From NCBI GenBank assembly GCA_009838845.1, contig VXRD01000104.1:62001-126000 (forward strand): 64,000 nt of DNA, read 5' to 3'. Shown here in pieces: positions 43,551 through 50,890 of this stretch. A model generated the notes under the pieces. That model saw only the letters and a list, made by a program, of their open reading frames with translations, made no database searches and was not told the DNA's origin. Position 1 is the first letter of the stretch. Each line of letters opens with the position of its first letter. The DNA comes from Gemmatimonadota bacterium (GTDB lineage Bacteria > Latescibacterota > UBA2968). Both the position numbers and the translations under genes were made by a program.

Positions 43551-45044
43551 ATGTTTGAGGGCAAGCCGCATATTATTTTTGTGATTACAGATCAGCAGCG
43601 TTTTGATACCATTCACGCCTGGGGATATGATTACATGGTTACGCCCACGCTGGATCGGCTCGCGAGAGAGAGTGTGTCGTTTCGGCAGGCGTATTGTCCC
43701 GGTGCGACGTGTGTGGCGTCGCGGGCGGCAATTTTTACGGGTATGTACCCGCATACGACGGGCGTTTATAGTTTTGATCACTGGGCAAATCACCGCAACT
43801 GGGTGCAGGATTTATCGGATGCGGGCTACTATTGCGTGAATATTGGCAAGATGCACTTGACTCCGCGTGATATTCCCGGTGGATTTCACGAGCGCGTTAT
43901 TGTGGAAAATCCCACCAATAAAGCACTGGATGGCGGTGGGGCAGATGACGATTGGGGCAGGTACATGACGTTTCACAATGTGAAGCGGCCCAATGATCGC
44001 AATAAGGCAGATCCCGAGTGGCTCAACAAATGTCAGGGGGTTGTGTGGCACGAGGAGGCGCGGTTTCACAGCGATGTGTTTATCGGCAATTCTGCGTTGA
44101 ACTGGATTCGCAATCACCAGGGCGATAAACCGCTGTTTCTCCAGGTTGGATTTACGGGACCTCACGAGCCCTGGGATCCTTTGCCAAGACATTTGGATTT
44201 GTATCGCGATCGAGATATGCCGCCGTGTGTAAAGCGCGATGGAGAATTGGAGGATAAGCCGCCGCAACATGCGGCGCATCTGGATATGCACGCGACGACT
44301 GATCACGAATCGCAAATCGATTTGCGCGGGCGCACAGATGATGAACTCGCCGAGATGAAGCGGCATTATTACGGGAATATTTCGACGGTTGATGAAAAGC
44401 TGGGCGAGATTATGGATGCTCTGCAAGCGCGGGGGTGGTTGGAGAATAGTTTGTTGATTTTTTGTTCGGATCACGGCGAGATGCTGGGCGATCACGGGTT
44501 GGCGTATAAGTGGTTGATGTACGATCCGATTGTGCATATTCCGCTGATGATTCGCACGCCGCAGTCTGTTGATCGTCCGTGCGAAACACGCGATCTGGTT
44601 TCGCTTATGGATTTGGGTCCGACGATTCTGAACGCTGCGGGGGTAGCTGTTCCGACCTATTTGGAGGGGCGTTCTTTGATGCCGTATTTGAATGGGGAGA
44701 CGCCCGTGCCTCGAAAATACGTTTTCTGCGAGGATAATTATCAGATTATGATGCGGTCACAGACCCATAAGATGGTGTATTATATCGGGCAAGCAGAAGG
44801 CGAGTTGTATGATTTAGATCGCGATCCCGGAGAGTTGTGGAATGTTTGGAATAGGTCTGAATACGCCGATGTGAAAGGCGAGATGTTCACAGATTTGCTC
44901 AGTTGGATGGCGACGAGCAATTATTACAATGCCGGATACAAACGCCAGCGCAGCAAACAATATCGCATGCGATGGCCCTCGGAAAACGACGCGTATTTGC
45001 ACGGGCGCAAAGGGCAACCAAAACCCCGGGCTGTCGATTTGTAG
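43551..45044 (+). CDS. Sulfatase (Cys-type, CxASR motif)
   Basis: 497 residues. V-I-T-D-Q-Q-R, FGly motif C54-V-A-S-R (Ala in the usual Pro position, tolerated by formylglycine-generating enzymes), G-M-Y-P-H, F-C-S-D-H-G-E-M and D-R-D-P-G-E-L-W-N. No signal peptide. GAGGCG lies before the ATG. The last 117 nt (44928-45044) recur 1.1 kb downstream as an orphan piece, so a related third sulfatase once stood there. Probably a different substrate from its upstream neighbour, given the low similarity. Confidence 0.92.
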   Translation: MFEGKPHIIFVITDQQRFDTIHAWGYDYMVTPTLDRLARESVSFRQAYCPGATCVASRAAIFTGMYPHTTGVYSFDHWANHRNWVQDLSDAGYYCVNIGKMHLTPRDIPGGFHERVIVENPTNKALDGGGADDDWGRYMTFHNVKRPNDRNKADPEWLNKCQGVVWHEEARFHSDVFIGNSALNWIRNHQGDKPLFLQVGFTGPHEPWDPLPRHLDLYRDRDMPPCVKRDGELEDKPPQHAAHLDMHATTDHESQIDLRGRTDDELAEMKRHYYGNISTVDEKLGEIMDALQARGWLENSLLIFCSDHGEMLGDHGLAYKWLMYDPIVHIPLMIRTPQSVDRPCETRDLVSLMDLGPTILNAAGVAVPTYLEGRSLMPYLNGETPVPRKYVFCEDNYQIMMRSQTHKMVYYIGQAEGELYDLDRDPGELWNVWNRSEYADVKGEMFTDLLSWMATSNYYNAGYKRQRSKQYRMRWPSENDAYLHGRKGQPKPRAVDL

Positions 45045-45091
45045 AGGGTGACATACAATATGATCGCAGACTTGTGAGAAGAGGAGACGCA

Positions 45092-45886
45092 ATGGCGACG
45101 CTACAACTGAAAGTGCAGTACTTCCAAGACAGCACGCCCCCAGAAGTGCCCTGCCGTGAGGAAAATTTCGTCGTGCGGGAACTGGATTTCGCCCTGCCAG
45201 TCGAGCAGACGGCGCTAGTGCTGATCGACCTGTGGAACGTGCATCACATCGATAGCTGGATCGAGCGCGCCGAGGCGGTGACCAAGGAAGTGATTGCGCC
45301 GCTTATCGGGCGAGCGCGCGAATATGGCCTGACCATCGTGCAGGCACCCAGTCCCGGAGTACTGGCCAATTTCCCGGATAAGTACGAGGTGTACCAAGGC
45401 TGCACGCCCGAGCCTGAACCGGGGCCGCCGCCGAGTTGGCCGCCAGCCGAGTTCCGCAACCGGCAGGGGACGTACGCCTGTTTCCGGGGGCCGCGCAACC
45501 AAGAGCCGGGCATTGATCTTTATTGGCAGAGCCTAACCGGGCAACTCGATATTTCGCCCCACATCGCCGTGGAGGAAGGGGACTTTGTCGTGGGCACGGG
45601 CCAGCAACTGCACGATTTGTGCCAAGAGCGCGGCATTCTGCATTTGCTCTTCGCCGGCTTTGCGACCAACTGGTGTATATTGGGCCGCGACTACGGGGTT
45701 CGCGCCATGCGCGGGCGGGGCTATAACACCATTTTGGTGCGAGAGGCCACGGACGGAGTGGAATTTCCCGATACACTAGAGGCTAAGTGGGCCACGGAAT
45801 TGGCCGTGCGCGAAGTCGAGCAAGTGCATGGCTTTTCCACCTCGACAGCCGATTTTTACGCCGCCTGCACCCGAATTGTGCATTGA
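45092..45886 (+). CDS. Isochorismatase-family cysteine hydrolase, foreign-looking, C-terminus spliced to other DNA
   Basis: 264 residues from ATG 45092 (AGAGGAG upstream). Isochorismatase-like fold: L-V-L-I-D-L-W-N-V-H (Asp), G-L-T-I-V-Q-A-P-S, then F-A-G-F-A-T-N-W-C-I-L-G-R-D-Y-G-V with the nucleophilic Cys. The catalytic Lys is not obvious (V-V-G-T-G-Q-Q where V-x-K-x is common). Codons are markedly richer in G/C than in the sulfatases on either side, suggesting transfer. The last residues (T-R-I-V-H) are read out of frame from a Uma2 gene fragment, so the original C-terminus is lost. It probably hydrolyses an amide or vinyl ether; substrate unknown. Confidence 0.8.
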   Translation: MATLQLKVQYFQDSTPPEVPCREENFVVRELDFALPVEQTALVLIDLWNVHHIDSWIERAEAVTKEVIAPLIGRAREYGLTIVQAPSPGVLANFPDKYEVYQGCTPEPEPGPPPSWPPAEFRNRQGTYACFRGPRNQEPGIDLYWQSLTGQLDISPHIAVEEGDFVVGTGQQLHDLCQERGILHLLFAGFATNWCILGRDYGVRAMRGRGYNTILVREATDGVEFPDTLEAKWATELAVREVEQVHGFSTSTADFYAACTRIVH

Positions 45887-46079
45887 GATTATGTCACCGA
45901 GCAATTCCATGGATGAGATGGAAGAGAAGAAAGATCTTTATATGGAGCGCGGTGCTTTAGAAGTCTGGATTTGCGAAGAATCGGGTGCCATCAGTTTTTG
46001 GGATATTCAGGGCAAAATATCGACGTCCGTCCTGTTTCCAGACTTTCCCGAATCTATTCATGTGCCTTTTGAGAAATAG
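45867..46079 (+). pseudogene. Uma2-family (PD-(D/E)XK-fold) C-terminal fragment
   Basis: In the frame ending at TAG 46077-46079 the sequence reads A-P-E-L-C-I-E-I-M-S-P-S-N-S, then M-E-E-K-K-D-L-Y and G-A-L-E-V-W-I-C, the conserved second half of Uma2 (DUF820) proteins, where E-I-M-S-P-S-N carries active-site residues. The N-terminal half is missing; upstream sequence switches to the GC-rich isochorismatase gene, overlapping its last codons in another frame. No ribosome site fits it. A gene remnant left by recombination. Confidence 0.72.
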
Positions 46080-46087
46080 TCGGATAT

Positions 46088-46204
46088 AATGCCGGATACA
46101 AACGCCAGCGCAGCAAGCAATACGGCATGCGCTGGCCTTCGGAAAACGACGCGTATTTGCACGGACGCAAAGGACAGCCAAAACCCCGAGTTGTCGATTT
46201 GTAG
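46088..46204 (+). pseudogene. Orphan 3' end of a lost sulfatase gene (copy of 44928-45044)
   Basis: 39 codons reading N-A-G-Y-K-R-Q-R-S-K-Q-Y to R-V-V-D-L and TAG, matching the C-terminus of the sulfatase at 43551-45044 over its whole length. The differences are mostly synonymous; the amino-acid changes I see are R to G and A to V. Similarity continues some 12 nt past the stop (GAGGGTGA). No upstream part of that gene remains. Confidence 0.8.
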
Positions 46205-46221
46205 AGGGTGATATACGATTT

Positions 46222-48219
46222 ATGCGCGTGATTACTGAATTCCCCCGACCTGTTCGGGAGATTGAGCATACCTGGATTCCCCTGTCAGATGGCACGCGAT
46301 TGGCCGCGCGCATCTGGTTGCCAGAAGATGCAGAACAAAATCCCGTGCCAGGTATTCTGGAATATTTGCCGTACCGCAAAAGCGATGGTACTGCTGTACG
46401 GGATTCGGTTCATCATCCCTATTTTGCCGGTCATGGGTACGCCTCAATCCGCGTGGATATGCGGGGAAGTGGCGATTCTGAGGGCGTGCTTTTAGATGAA
46501 TACTTGCCGCGAGAACAAGAAGACGCGCTCGAGGTCCTTTCTTGGATTGCAGCGCAACTCTGGTCAACGGGCAAGGTGGGCATGTACGGCAAATCGTGGG
46601 GTGGGTTCAATGGGTTGCAGGTCGCCGCACACCAGCCTCCTGAACTCAAAGCTGTAATCAGTTTGTGTTCGACCGATGATCGCTACGCAGACGATGTGCA
46701 TTACAAGGGTGGATGTGTGCTGGCGTCTAAGATGCTGTATTGGGCATCGACGATGCTGGTCAATTGTGCTTTGCCACCCGATCCCAAAAATGCAGGTGAT
46801 AAATGGCGTGAGATGTGGTCTGAAAGGCTGAATCATCTCGCGCCATTTGTCGATATATGGATGGCGCATCAGGTGCGTGATGCCTACTGGAAACAGGGAT
46901 CGGTGTGTGAAAACTTTTCTGCGATCACATGCGCGGTTTATGTTGTTGGCGGGTGGGCAGATGGCTATACCAACACGATTCCCCGATTGCTCGAAGGATT
47001 GACCTGCCCGAAAAAAGGGCTTATTGGTCCCTGGGCACACCAATTTCCCGAACGAGGGACTCCCGGTCCTGCGATTGGGTTTTTGCAGGAATGTTTGCGG
47101 TGGTGGGATTACTGGTTGAAGGGGATAGATACCGGCATTATGGAAGAGCCTGTATTGCGCGTGTGGATGCAGGAGAGTAAAAAGCCAGCTGTTGATCACA
47201 AGACCTGGCCGGGGTTCTGGATAGAGGAGCATATCTGGCCCCGTGGTGAAGTGCGCGAATATCCGTTGGGCAGGGATGGATCACTCGGCGAGGAGTCGAG
47301 AGAGGTGGACGATATGGTTATTTCTGGAATGCTGGCACACGGGCTGGATTCTGGAAATTGGTGTCCAATGGGTGTCATAGGTGATTATCCGCCAGATCAG
47401 CGTGCAGAGGATGGGCGGTCTGTGACTTTCACATCGCAACCTTTAGAGGAGTCGCTCGATATTCTGGGTTTTCCCGAAGTGTCTATGCGCTTGTCAGCGA
47501 ATAGGGAACGCGCGCTAATCTCCGTGAGATTGTGTGAGGTTTTCCCAGACGGCACATCCGCACTTTTGAGCTGGGGGTTACTCAATCTGGCGCATGGCGA
47601 AATGCACGAGGTGGTCAGATATCTCAAACCCGACGAGATATTGGATGTCACGGTGCAGCTCAATGCCATTGGCTGTCGCATATCTGAAGGGAATGCTCTA
47701 CGTGTATCTTTATCGCCTGCGTATTGGCCCCAGGCGTGGCCGTCACCTGAACCGGTGACTTTGCGACTTAATGGTGGGTGTTTGCGTTTGCCTATATGGT
47801 CTGGTCAAGCTCTGAAAGCATCTTACGATGAACCCGAAGGTGCCTGTGAACTGAAACACAGCGTGCTTCGGAAGTCAGGTCGATTTCCCATTGGACATTG
47901 GCATGCGGTTGATGAAAAACTGATTTATGAGGTTTTGACGGATGGTGGGCGTTTGCGGTTTGAAGATGGTCTTGAGTTAGATGAGTGGGCGAAAGATCTG
48001 TGGGAAATAGAAATGATGGACCCACTTTCAGCGATCGCGAAGTGCGAGCGGAAAATTGAGCTTGTTAGAGGCGCGTGGCGTGTTCGGGTAGAGACGCAGA
48101 GTGACATGCGCTGTGATGAGAGACTGTTTTATCTGACGAATAACGTTGTGGTCCATGAAGGCGAAAAGGCAATTTTTCATCGCGATTGGCACAGTGAAAT
48201 ACCGCGTGAAGGATGTTGA
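46222..48219 (+). CDS. CocE/NonD (peptidase S15) family hydrolase
   Basis: 665 residues. Alpha/beta-hydrolase domain with nucleophile Ser125 in Y-G-K-S-W-G-G, acid in G-G-W-A-D-G-Y and His in G-P-W-A-H-Q-F, after the typical L-S-D-G-T-R-L-A-A-R-I-W and R-G-S-G-D-S-E-G. A C-terminal jelly-roll domain of the X-Pro dipeptidyl-peptidase type follows (from about 370) with an extra ~150-residue tail. It hydrolyses peptides, amides or esters; cytoplasmic, no signal peptide. Its ATG sits 17 nt after the orphan sulfatase end and uses that copy's trailing GAGGGTG as ribosome site. Confidence 0.88.
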   Translation: MRVITEFPRPVREIEHTWIPLSDGTRLAARIWLPEDAEQNPVPGILEYLPYRKSDGTAVRDSVHHPYFAGHGYASIRVDMRGSGDSEGVLLDEYLPREQEDALEVLSWIAAQLWSTGKVGMYGKSWGGFNGLQVAAHQPPELKAVISLCSTDDRYADDVHYKGGCVLASKMLYWASTMLVNCALPPDPKNAGDKWREMWSERLNHLAPFVDIWMAHQVRDAYWKQGSVCENFSAITCAVYVVGGWADGYTNTIPRLLEGLTCPKKGLIGPWAHQFPERGTPGPAIGFLQECLRWWDYWLKGIDTGIMEEPVLRVWMQESKKPAVDHKTWPGFWIEEHIWPRGEVREYPLGRDGSLGEESREVDDMVISGMLAHGLDSGNWCPMGVIGDYPPDQRAEDGRSVTFTSQPLEESLDILGFPEVSMRLSANRERALISVRLCEVFPDGTSALLSWGLLNLAHGEMHEVVRYLKPDEILDVTVQLNAIGCRISEGNALRVSLSPAYWPQAWPSPEPVTLRLNGGCLRLPIWSGQALKASYDEPEGACELKHSVLRKSGRFPIGHWHAVDEKLIYEVLTDGGRLRFEDGLELDEWAKDLWEIEMMDPLSAIAKCERKIELVRGAWRVRVETQSDMRCDERLFYLTNNVVVHEGEKAIFHRDWHSEIPREGC

Positions 48220-48245
48220 CGGTATATCGGACAACTTAAAAAAAT

Positions 48246-48302
48246 AAAGTTTGACGGCAGTCTCCCAGGCATTACACGGGTGACCATGTCGTCGATTAAG
48301 AC
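48246..48302 (-). pseudogene. Possible DUF6979-like gene fragment
   Basis: On the minus strand G-H-P-C-N-A-W-E-T-A-V-K-L-Y-F resembles G-Y-R-P-C-D-A-W-K-T-A-T-K-R-Q-F of the intact gene at 50371-50760, and the DNA matches over about 35 bases. Nothing further of the gene is readable. The similarity is short, so this may be chance. Confidence 0.3.
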
Positions 48303-48381
48303 TTGTGCCTTTTAGATAGTCGTATATATTTTTGATTATAGATGTGCTAATGTTAATCCATATTACACAGAGGTGGACATC

Positions 48382-48690
48382 TTGAAGAAAACAACTCCTA
48401 TGGTACATCGCGTTCCTTTAACCGAAGCCCGCACCAATTTGGGACAGATCGTAAGGCGGGCACATCTCAATAACGAGTGTTTTATCCTGGAAAAGAACGG
48501 TATTCCCATTGCTGGTATTATGGATATAGATGATATGGAAGATTGGTTGGAACTCCAGGATCCCGAGATGCAGAAGCAGATTGCGGAGGGATATAAAGAA
48601 TATCGGCAAGGCAGAACCAGACCTCTGGATGATTTTTTGTCTGAACTCCATGCTGGCGACGACCCCAAAAAAGTAAAAACGCATTCATAG
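48382..48690 (+). CDS. Phd/YefM-type antitoxin
   Basis: About 102 residues. V-P-L-T-E-A-R-T-N-L-G-Q-I-V-R-R-A and L-E-K-N-G-I-P-I-A-G-I-M-D-I form the Phd/YefM dimer and operator-binding domain; the C-terminal part (E-G-Y-K-E-Y-R-Q-G-R-T-R-P) would wrap the toxin. GAGGTG lies 6 nt before a TTG at 48382, which I prefer; a GTG at 48373 and an ATG at 48400 are alternatives. The toxin gene follows after 12 nt. Such operons are usually autorepressed. Confidence 0.82.
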   Translation: MKKTTPMVHRVPLTEARTNLGQIVRRAHLNNECFILEKNGIPIAGIMDIDDMEDWLELQDPEMQKQIAEGYKEYRQGRTRPLDDFLSELHAGDDPKKVKTHS

Positions 48691-48702
48691 GCACTATCTA
48701 TA

Positions 48703-48987
48703 ATGCCGCAACCGTTTCTTGTTCGTACTTCATCTCGATTTCTGCGCGATGCTCGAAAACGCCTTAGACAACATCCCGAACTGGTGGAAGTCCTTGAGGG
48801 GTTACGTGTCATTCTCGGCGAGGATCCCTATAATCACACAAGGCAATACCATATTAAAAAACTCAAGGATATAAAATCGGGAGAGGGCCAGTGGCGCATT
48901 CGGCATGGCGACTATCGCCTGCGTTACGATATATTCGGTCAGGAAGTTGTTTTGTACTCTTTTCGCCATCGTAGAGAAGTATATTGA
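48703..48987 (+). CDS. RelE/ParE-superfamily toxin
   Basis: 94 residues with the RelE fold pattern: F-L-R-D-A-R-K-R-L-R-Q-H-P-E, then L-K-D-I-K-S-G-E-G-Q-W-R-I-R-H-G-D-Y-R-L-R-Y and V-V-L-Y-S-F-R-H-R-R-E-V-Y. The G-x-W-R-I-R-x-G-D-Y-R core and basic C-terminus fit ribosome-dependent mRNA interferases of the RelE branch. Directly downstream of the Phd-like antitoxin, and closed by a terminator. Confidence 0.85.
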   Translation: MPQPFLVRTSSRFLRDARKRLRQHPELVEVLEGLRVILGEDPYNHTRQYHIKKLKDIKSGEGQWRIRHGDYRLRYDIFGQEVVLYSFRHRREVY

Positions 48988-49004
48988 CTGATCAGCGAGA
49001 AAAG

Positions 49005-49036
49005 AAGCCCTCCTGAAAAAGACAGGAGGGCTTTTG
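49005..49036 (+). terminator. Intrinsic terminator after the toxin-antitoxin operon
   Basis: AAGCCCTCCTG (49005-49015) pairs over 11 bp with CAGGAGGGCTT (49023-49033), loop of 7, followed by TT. Confidence 0.85.
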
Positions 49037-49069
49037 ATATTACAATCCATCAAGTTGGAGTTTAAGGGC

Positions 49070-49195
49070 TCAGAGCAGGACCCCGGCAATCGCCTGAAGT
49101 GATTCCGAAATAAGAGGATAATCCATAAAAGCATTATCAGTCAATCCACCAATAAGCGAAATACAACTCAAAACGACAGAAATCAAGTTAACCAT
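49070..49195 (-). CDS. Possible small hydrophobic peptide (41 residues)
   Basis: AAAGGAGAT 8 nt before ATG 49195 opens V-N-L-I-S-V-V-L-S-C-I-S-L-I-G-G-L, then D-Y-P-L-I-S-E-S-L-Q-A-I-A-G-V-L-L and TGA. A strong ribosome site and a hydrophobic first half suggest a genuine membrane peptide. It lies downstream of, and opposite to, the toxin-antitoxin unit. Function unknown. Confidence 0.45.
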   Translation of the reverse strand: MVNLISVVLSCISLIGGLTDNAFMDYPLISESLQAIAGVLL

Positions 49196-49503
49196 AGTAT
49201 GATCTCCTTTCTCTTTGAAAAAAGAAAAAAGGCGATCGACAAGGCTATCCTGCGCCGCGCGAGATCGCGCTCTGAGACCTCAATTTATAAAAATAAGGAG
49301 ATTCGGCATGATATGCCAGTTTTTTCCATTTGTAACGCATAATACATCCTCCTATCCTTGTGGGTCATGGCACATTTCTCTCATAAAGGCTTGTTGTTCT
49401 TCTCTGGGGTGTGTTGCCACACGCTCCTCTTGCAATTGCCTCGGTAATCCCCTATTTAATAGTAGCATTTTAACATTAATTTCCAGCACTAAGAGAGTAG
49501 CAA
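49196..49503. other. Intergenic stretch without an assignable gene
   Basis: It contains a short palindrome GCGCGAGATCGCGC near 49257, a plus-strand AAGGAG-ATG frame near 49308 (Cys-rich, unconvincing) and a minus-strand 38-codon frame (M-L-L-L-N-R-G-L-P-R-Q to D-P-Q-G) without a ribosome site. I assign none of these. Confidence 0.4.
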
Positions 49504-50181
49504 ATGAATGCAAGTGAGATATTGGCCTGCGCCGCGTACTATCATGCATTTGGTCATTGGCAAGCCGCACGCGATCTTGAGACGCGGATTAAGAAGAGTT
49601 TTGAAAATCCGGATGATTACTTTAACCCCGATAAGTTCGCACGAAACCTGTACCCTTTTTTTTTCAGATGCAATGTTATCCATAATATAAATAATGCGTA
49701 CGAACACATTTTAAGATCAATTATTTATTCCGAAGGCAAGGGGCGTACCAAAAATGAAAGAGATGGTATGGGTATCTACGGGCATAATTTTCAAAACAAA
49801 CTTTGTCATATCCCCCATAAAACAACACAAAAATTTGATGGGCAAATAAAAAAGCATCTACGAGAAATAAAAAGTATGGGGGATCATGAATCTAAGACAA
49901 GAGAAGAAAAAGCAATCCAGAAACAGCGGTTCAGACAGTTTGGGTCTCTTTGGAAACTGGCAAAATTTCTTCAGCAAAGCCAAAAATTAGACGATGTAAG
50001 GTATGTGTATGAGCATCTCACAGAAACAGAAAGTGTATCTGCTATAGGATCTAACGATATCCAAATGGTGTTTATAATCTTGACACCCATTTTTGCAACC
50101 CAACATGATACCCTGTTAAAATATTCAACCTTTCGTCATGTACACAACAGTTTGTACACAACACTATCACTAAAAAAGTAG
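49504..50181 (+). CDS. AT-rich orphan protein, function unknown
   Basis: 225 residues, clearly richer in A/T, Lys, Asn and His than the rest of the window, which suggests recent transfer. Mostly helical: a start with S-E-I-L-A-C-A-A-Y-Y-H-A-F-G-H-W, then Y-E-H-I-L-R-S-I-I-Y and a middle part with many His and Lys (H-N-F-Q-N-K-L-C-H-I-P-H-K). No domain recognised. Only a weak AGAGAG precedes the ATG. It has its own terminator and lies between a toxin-antitoxin pair and the DUF6979-like gene. Confidence 0.6.
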   Translation: MNASEILACAAYYHAFGHWQAARDLETRIKKSFENPDDYFNPDKFARNLYPFFFRCNVIHNINNAYEHILRSIIYSEGKGRTKNERDGMGIYGHNFQNKLCHIPHKTTQKFDGQIKKHLREIKSMGDHESKTREEKAIQKQRFRQFGSLWKLAKFLQQSQKLDDVRYVYEHLTETESVSAIGSNDIQMVFIILTPIFATQHDTLLKYSTFRHVHNSLYTTLSLKK

Positions 50182-50222
50182 AAAATTGATTCTCCTCTTG
50201 CATTTTGGGGACTGTCAATTCT

Positions 50223-50260
50223 AAAAAAGGGCGCAGAGTTAAATTCTACGCCCTTTTTTA
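50223..50260 (+). terminator. Intrinsic terminator after the AT-rich gene
   Basis: AAAAAAGGGCG (50223-50233) pairs with CGCCCTTTTTT (50249-50259); inside, AGA/TCT adds to the stem around one mismatch. About 40 nt after the stop. The gap to 50370 holds an AGGAG-AACCTATCAT-like string on the minus strand near 50300-50322 but no gene. Confidence 0.75.
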
Positions 50261-50370
50261 TTATACGATAGTATCTGTTTTCCAACCAATTCTTTAAAGA
50301 TGATAGGTTCTCTCCTGATGGCTTTCCTACGATAAGGCTCTCGCACTCTGTTCCTGTCGATATCAGTTTG

Positions 50371-50760
50371 CTACGTCTTACATTTGATCAAACGATTCTG
50401 CCATAGAGTTAGCACAATGTCCATCTGACCATTTTCGACCTTATCTTCTCCTTTTAAAGCCTTTTTCCATAGTCTGTTCTTATCAGATGCAAAGGATGGG
50501 TCTGAACAAAGCAATTGAACTGCTTCAAGGGCATACTGTTTGTTCAGTACAGACCGCGTATAGTTACCCCGGGCTACACCGCAGACTATGCCTTCCTCGC
50601 ATAAACCGAGGTATGCTGCACGCGGACAACCTTTTTCACGAGCGGATTTCTGAGTAGGAAATTGACGTTTGGTAGCAGTCTTCCATGCATCGCATGGGCG
50701 ATACCCGGCTTGTCGAATTAGGCTTGTAGCCTTAACCGCCGCATCTCCGTATTTCCCCAT
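50371..50760 (-). CDS. DUF6979-like protein
   Basis: 129 residues from ATG 50760 (AGGAGA 8 nt upstream). Pattern K-Y-G-D-A-A-V-K-A, then P-C-D-A-W-K-T-A, K-G-C-P-R-A-A-Y-L-G-L-C-E-E-G-I-V, G-N-Y-T-R-S and N-K-Q-Y-A-L-E-A-V matches what I remember of DUF6979, a small domain of unknown function often encoded near mobile or toxin genes. The conserved Cys residues (K-G-C-P, L-G-L-C-E-E) may be structural or catalytic. Monocistronic, with a hairpin repeat upstream. Confidence 0.68.
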   Translation of the reverse strand: MGKYGDAAVKATSLIRQAGYRPCDAWKTATKRQFPTQKSAREKGCPRAAYLGLCEEGIVCGVARGNYTRSVLNKQYALEAVQLLCSDPSFASDKNRLWKKALKGEDKVENGQMDIVLTLWQNRLIKCKT

Positions 50761-50813
50761 GATAGGTTCTCCTGAGAAGTAACTACGCCACAACGGGAGT
50801 AATGACAAAAAAC

Positions 50814-50850
50814 CTTCTGGATTGCGGCTCAAAACCATGCCGCAATGACA
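50814..50850. repeat. Dispersed hairpin repeat, copy 3
   Basis: CCTTCTGGATTGCGGCTCAA followed by AACCATGCCGCAATGAC; arms ATTGCGGC/GCCGCAAT. It is identical in its core to copy 2 (inverted) and differs from copy 1 by a paired change in the stem. Located between the DUF6979-like gene and the beta-helix gene. Confidence 0.8.
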
Positions 50851-50890
50851 ACTCCCAACCGACTCTCAGCCTCCAAACCTCCAATGCTCA

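Noticed and set aside
43812-44537. 241-codon open frame on minus inside the sulfatase gene
   Set aside because: Shadow of a recognised sulfatase; Ile/His/Arg-rich composition typical of antisense reading.
45867-46079. Intact Uma2 gene
   Set aside because: Only the conserved second half is present; the upstream frame is isochorismatase DNA in another frame, so it is a fragment.
42144-48219. Polysaccharide utilisation locus of the SusC/SusD type
   Set aside because: No TonB-dependent receptor, SusD-like lipoprotein or dedicated regulator is present among the sulfatase and hydrolase genes.
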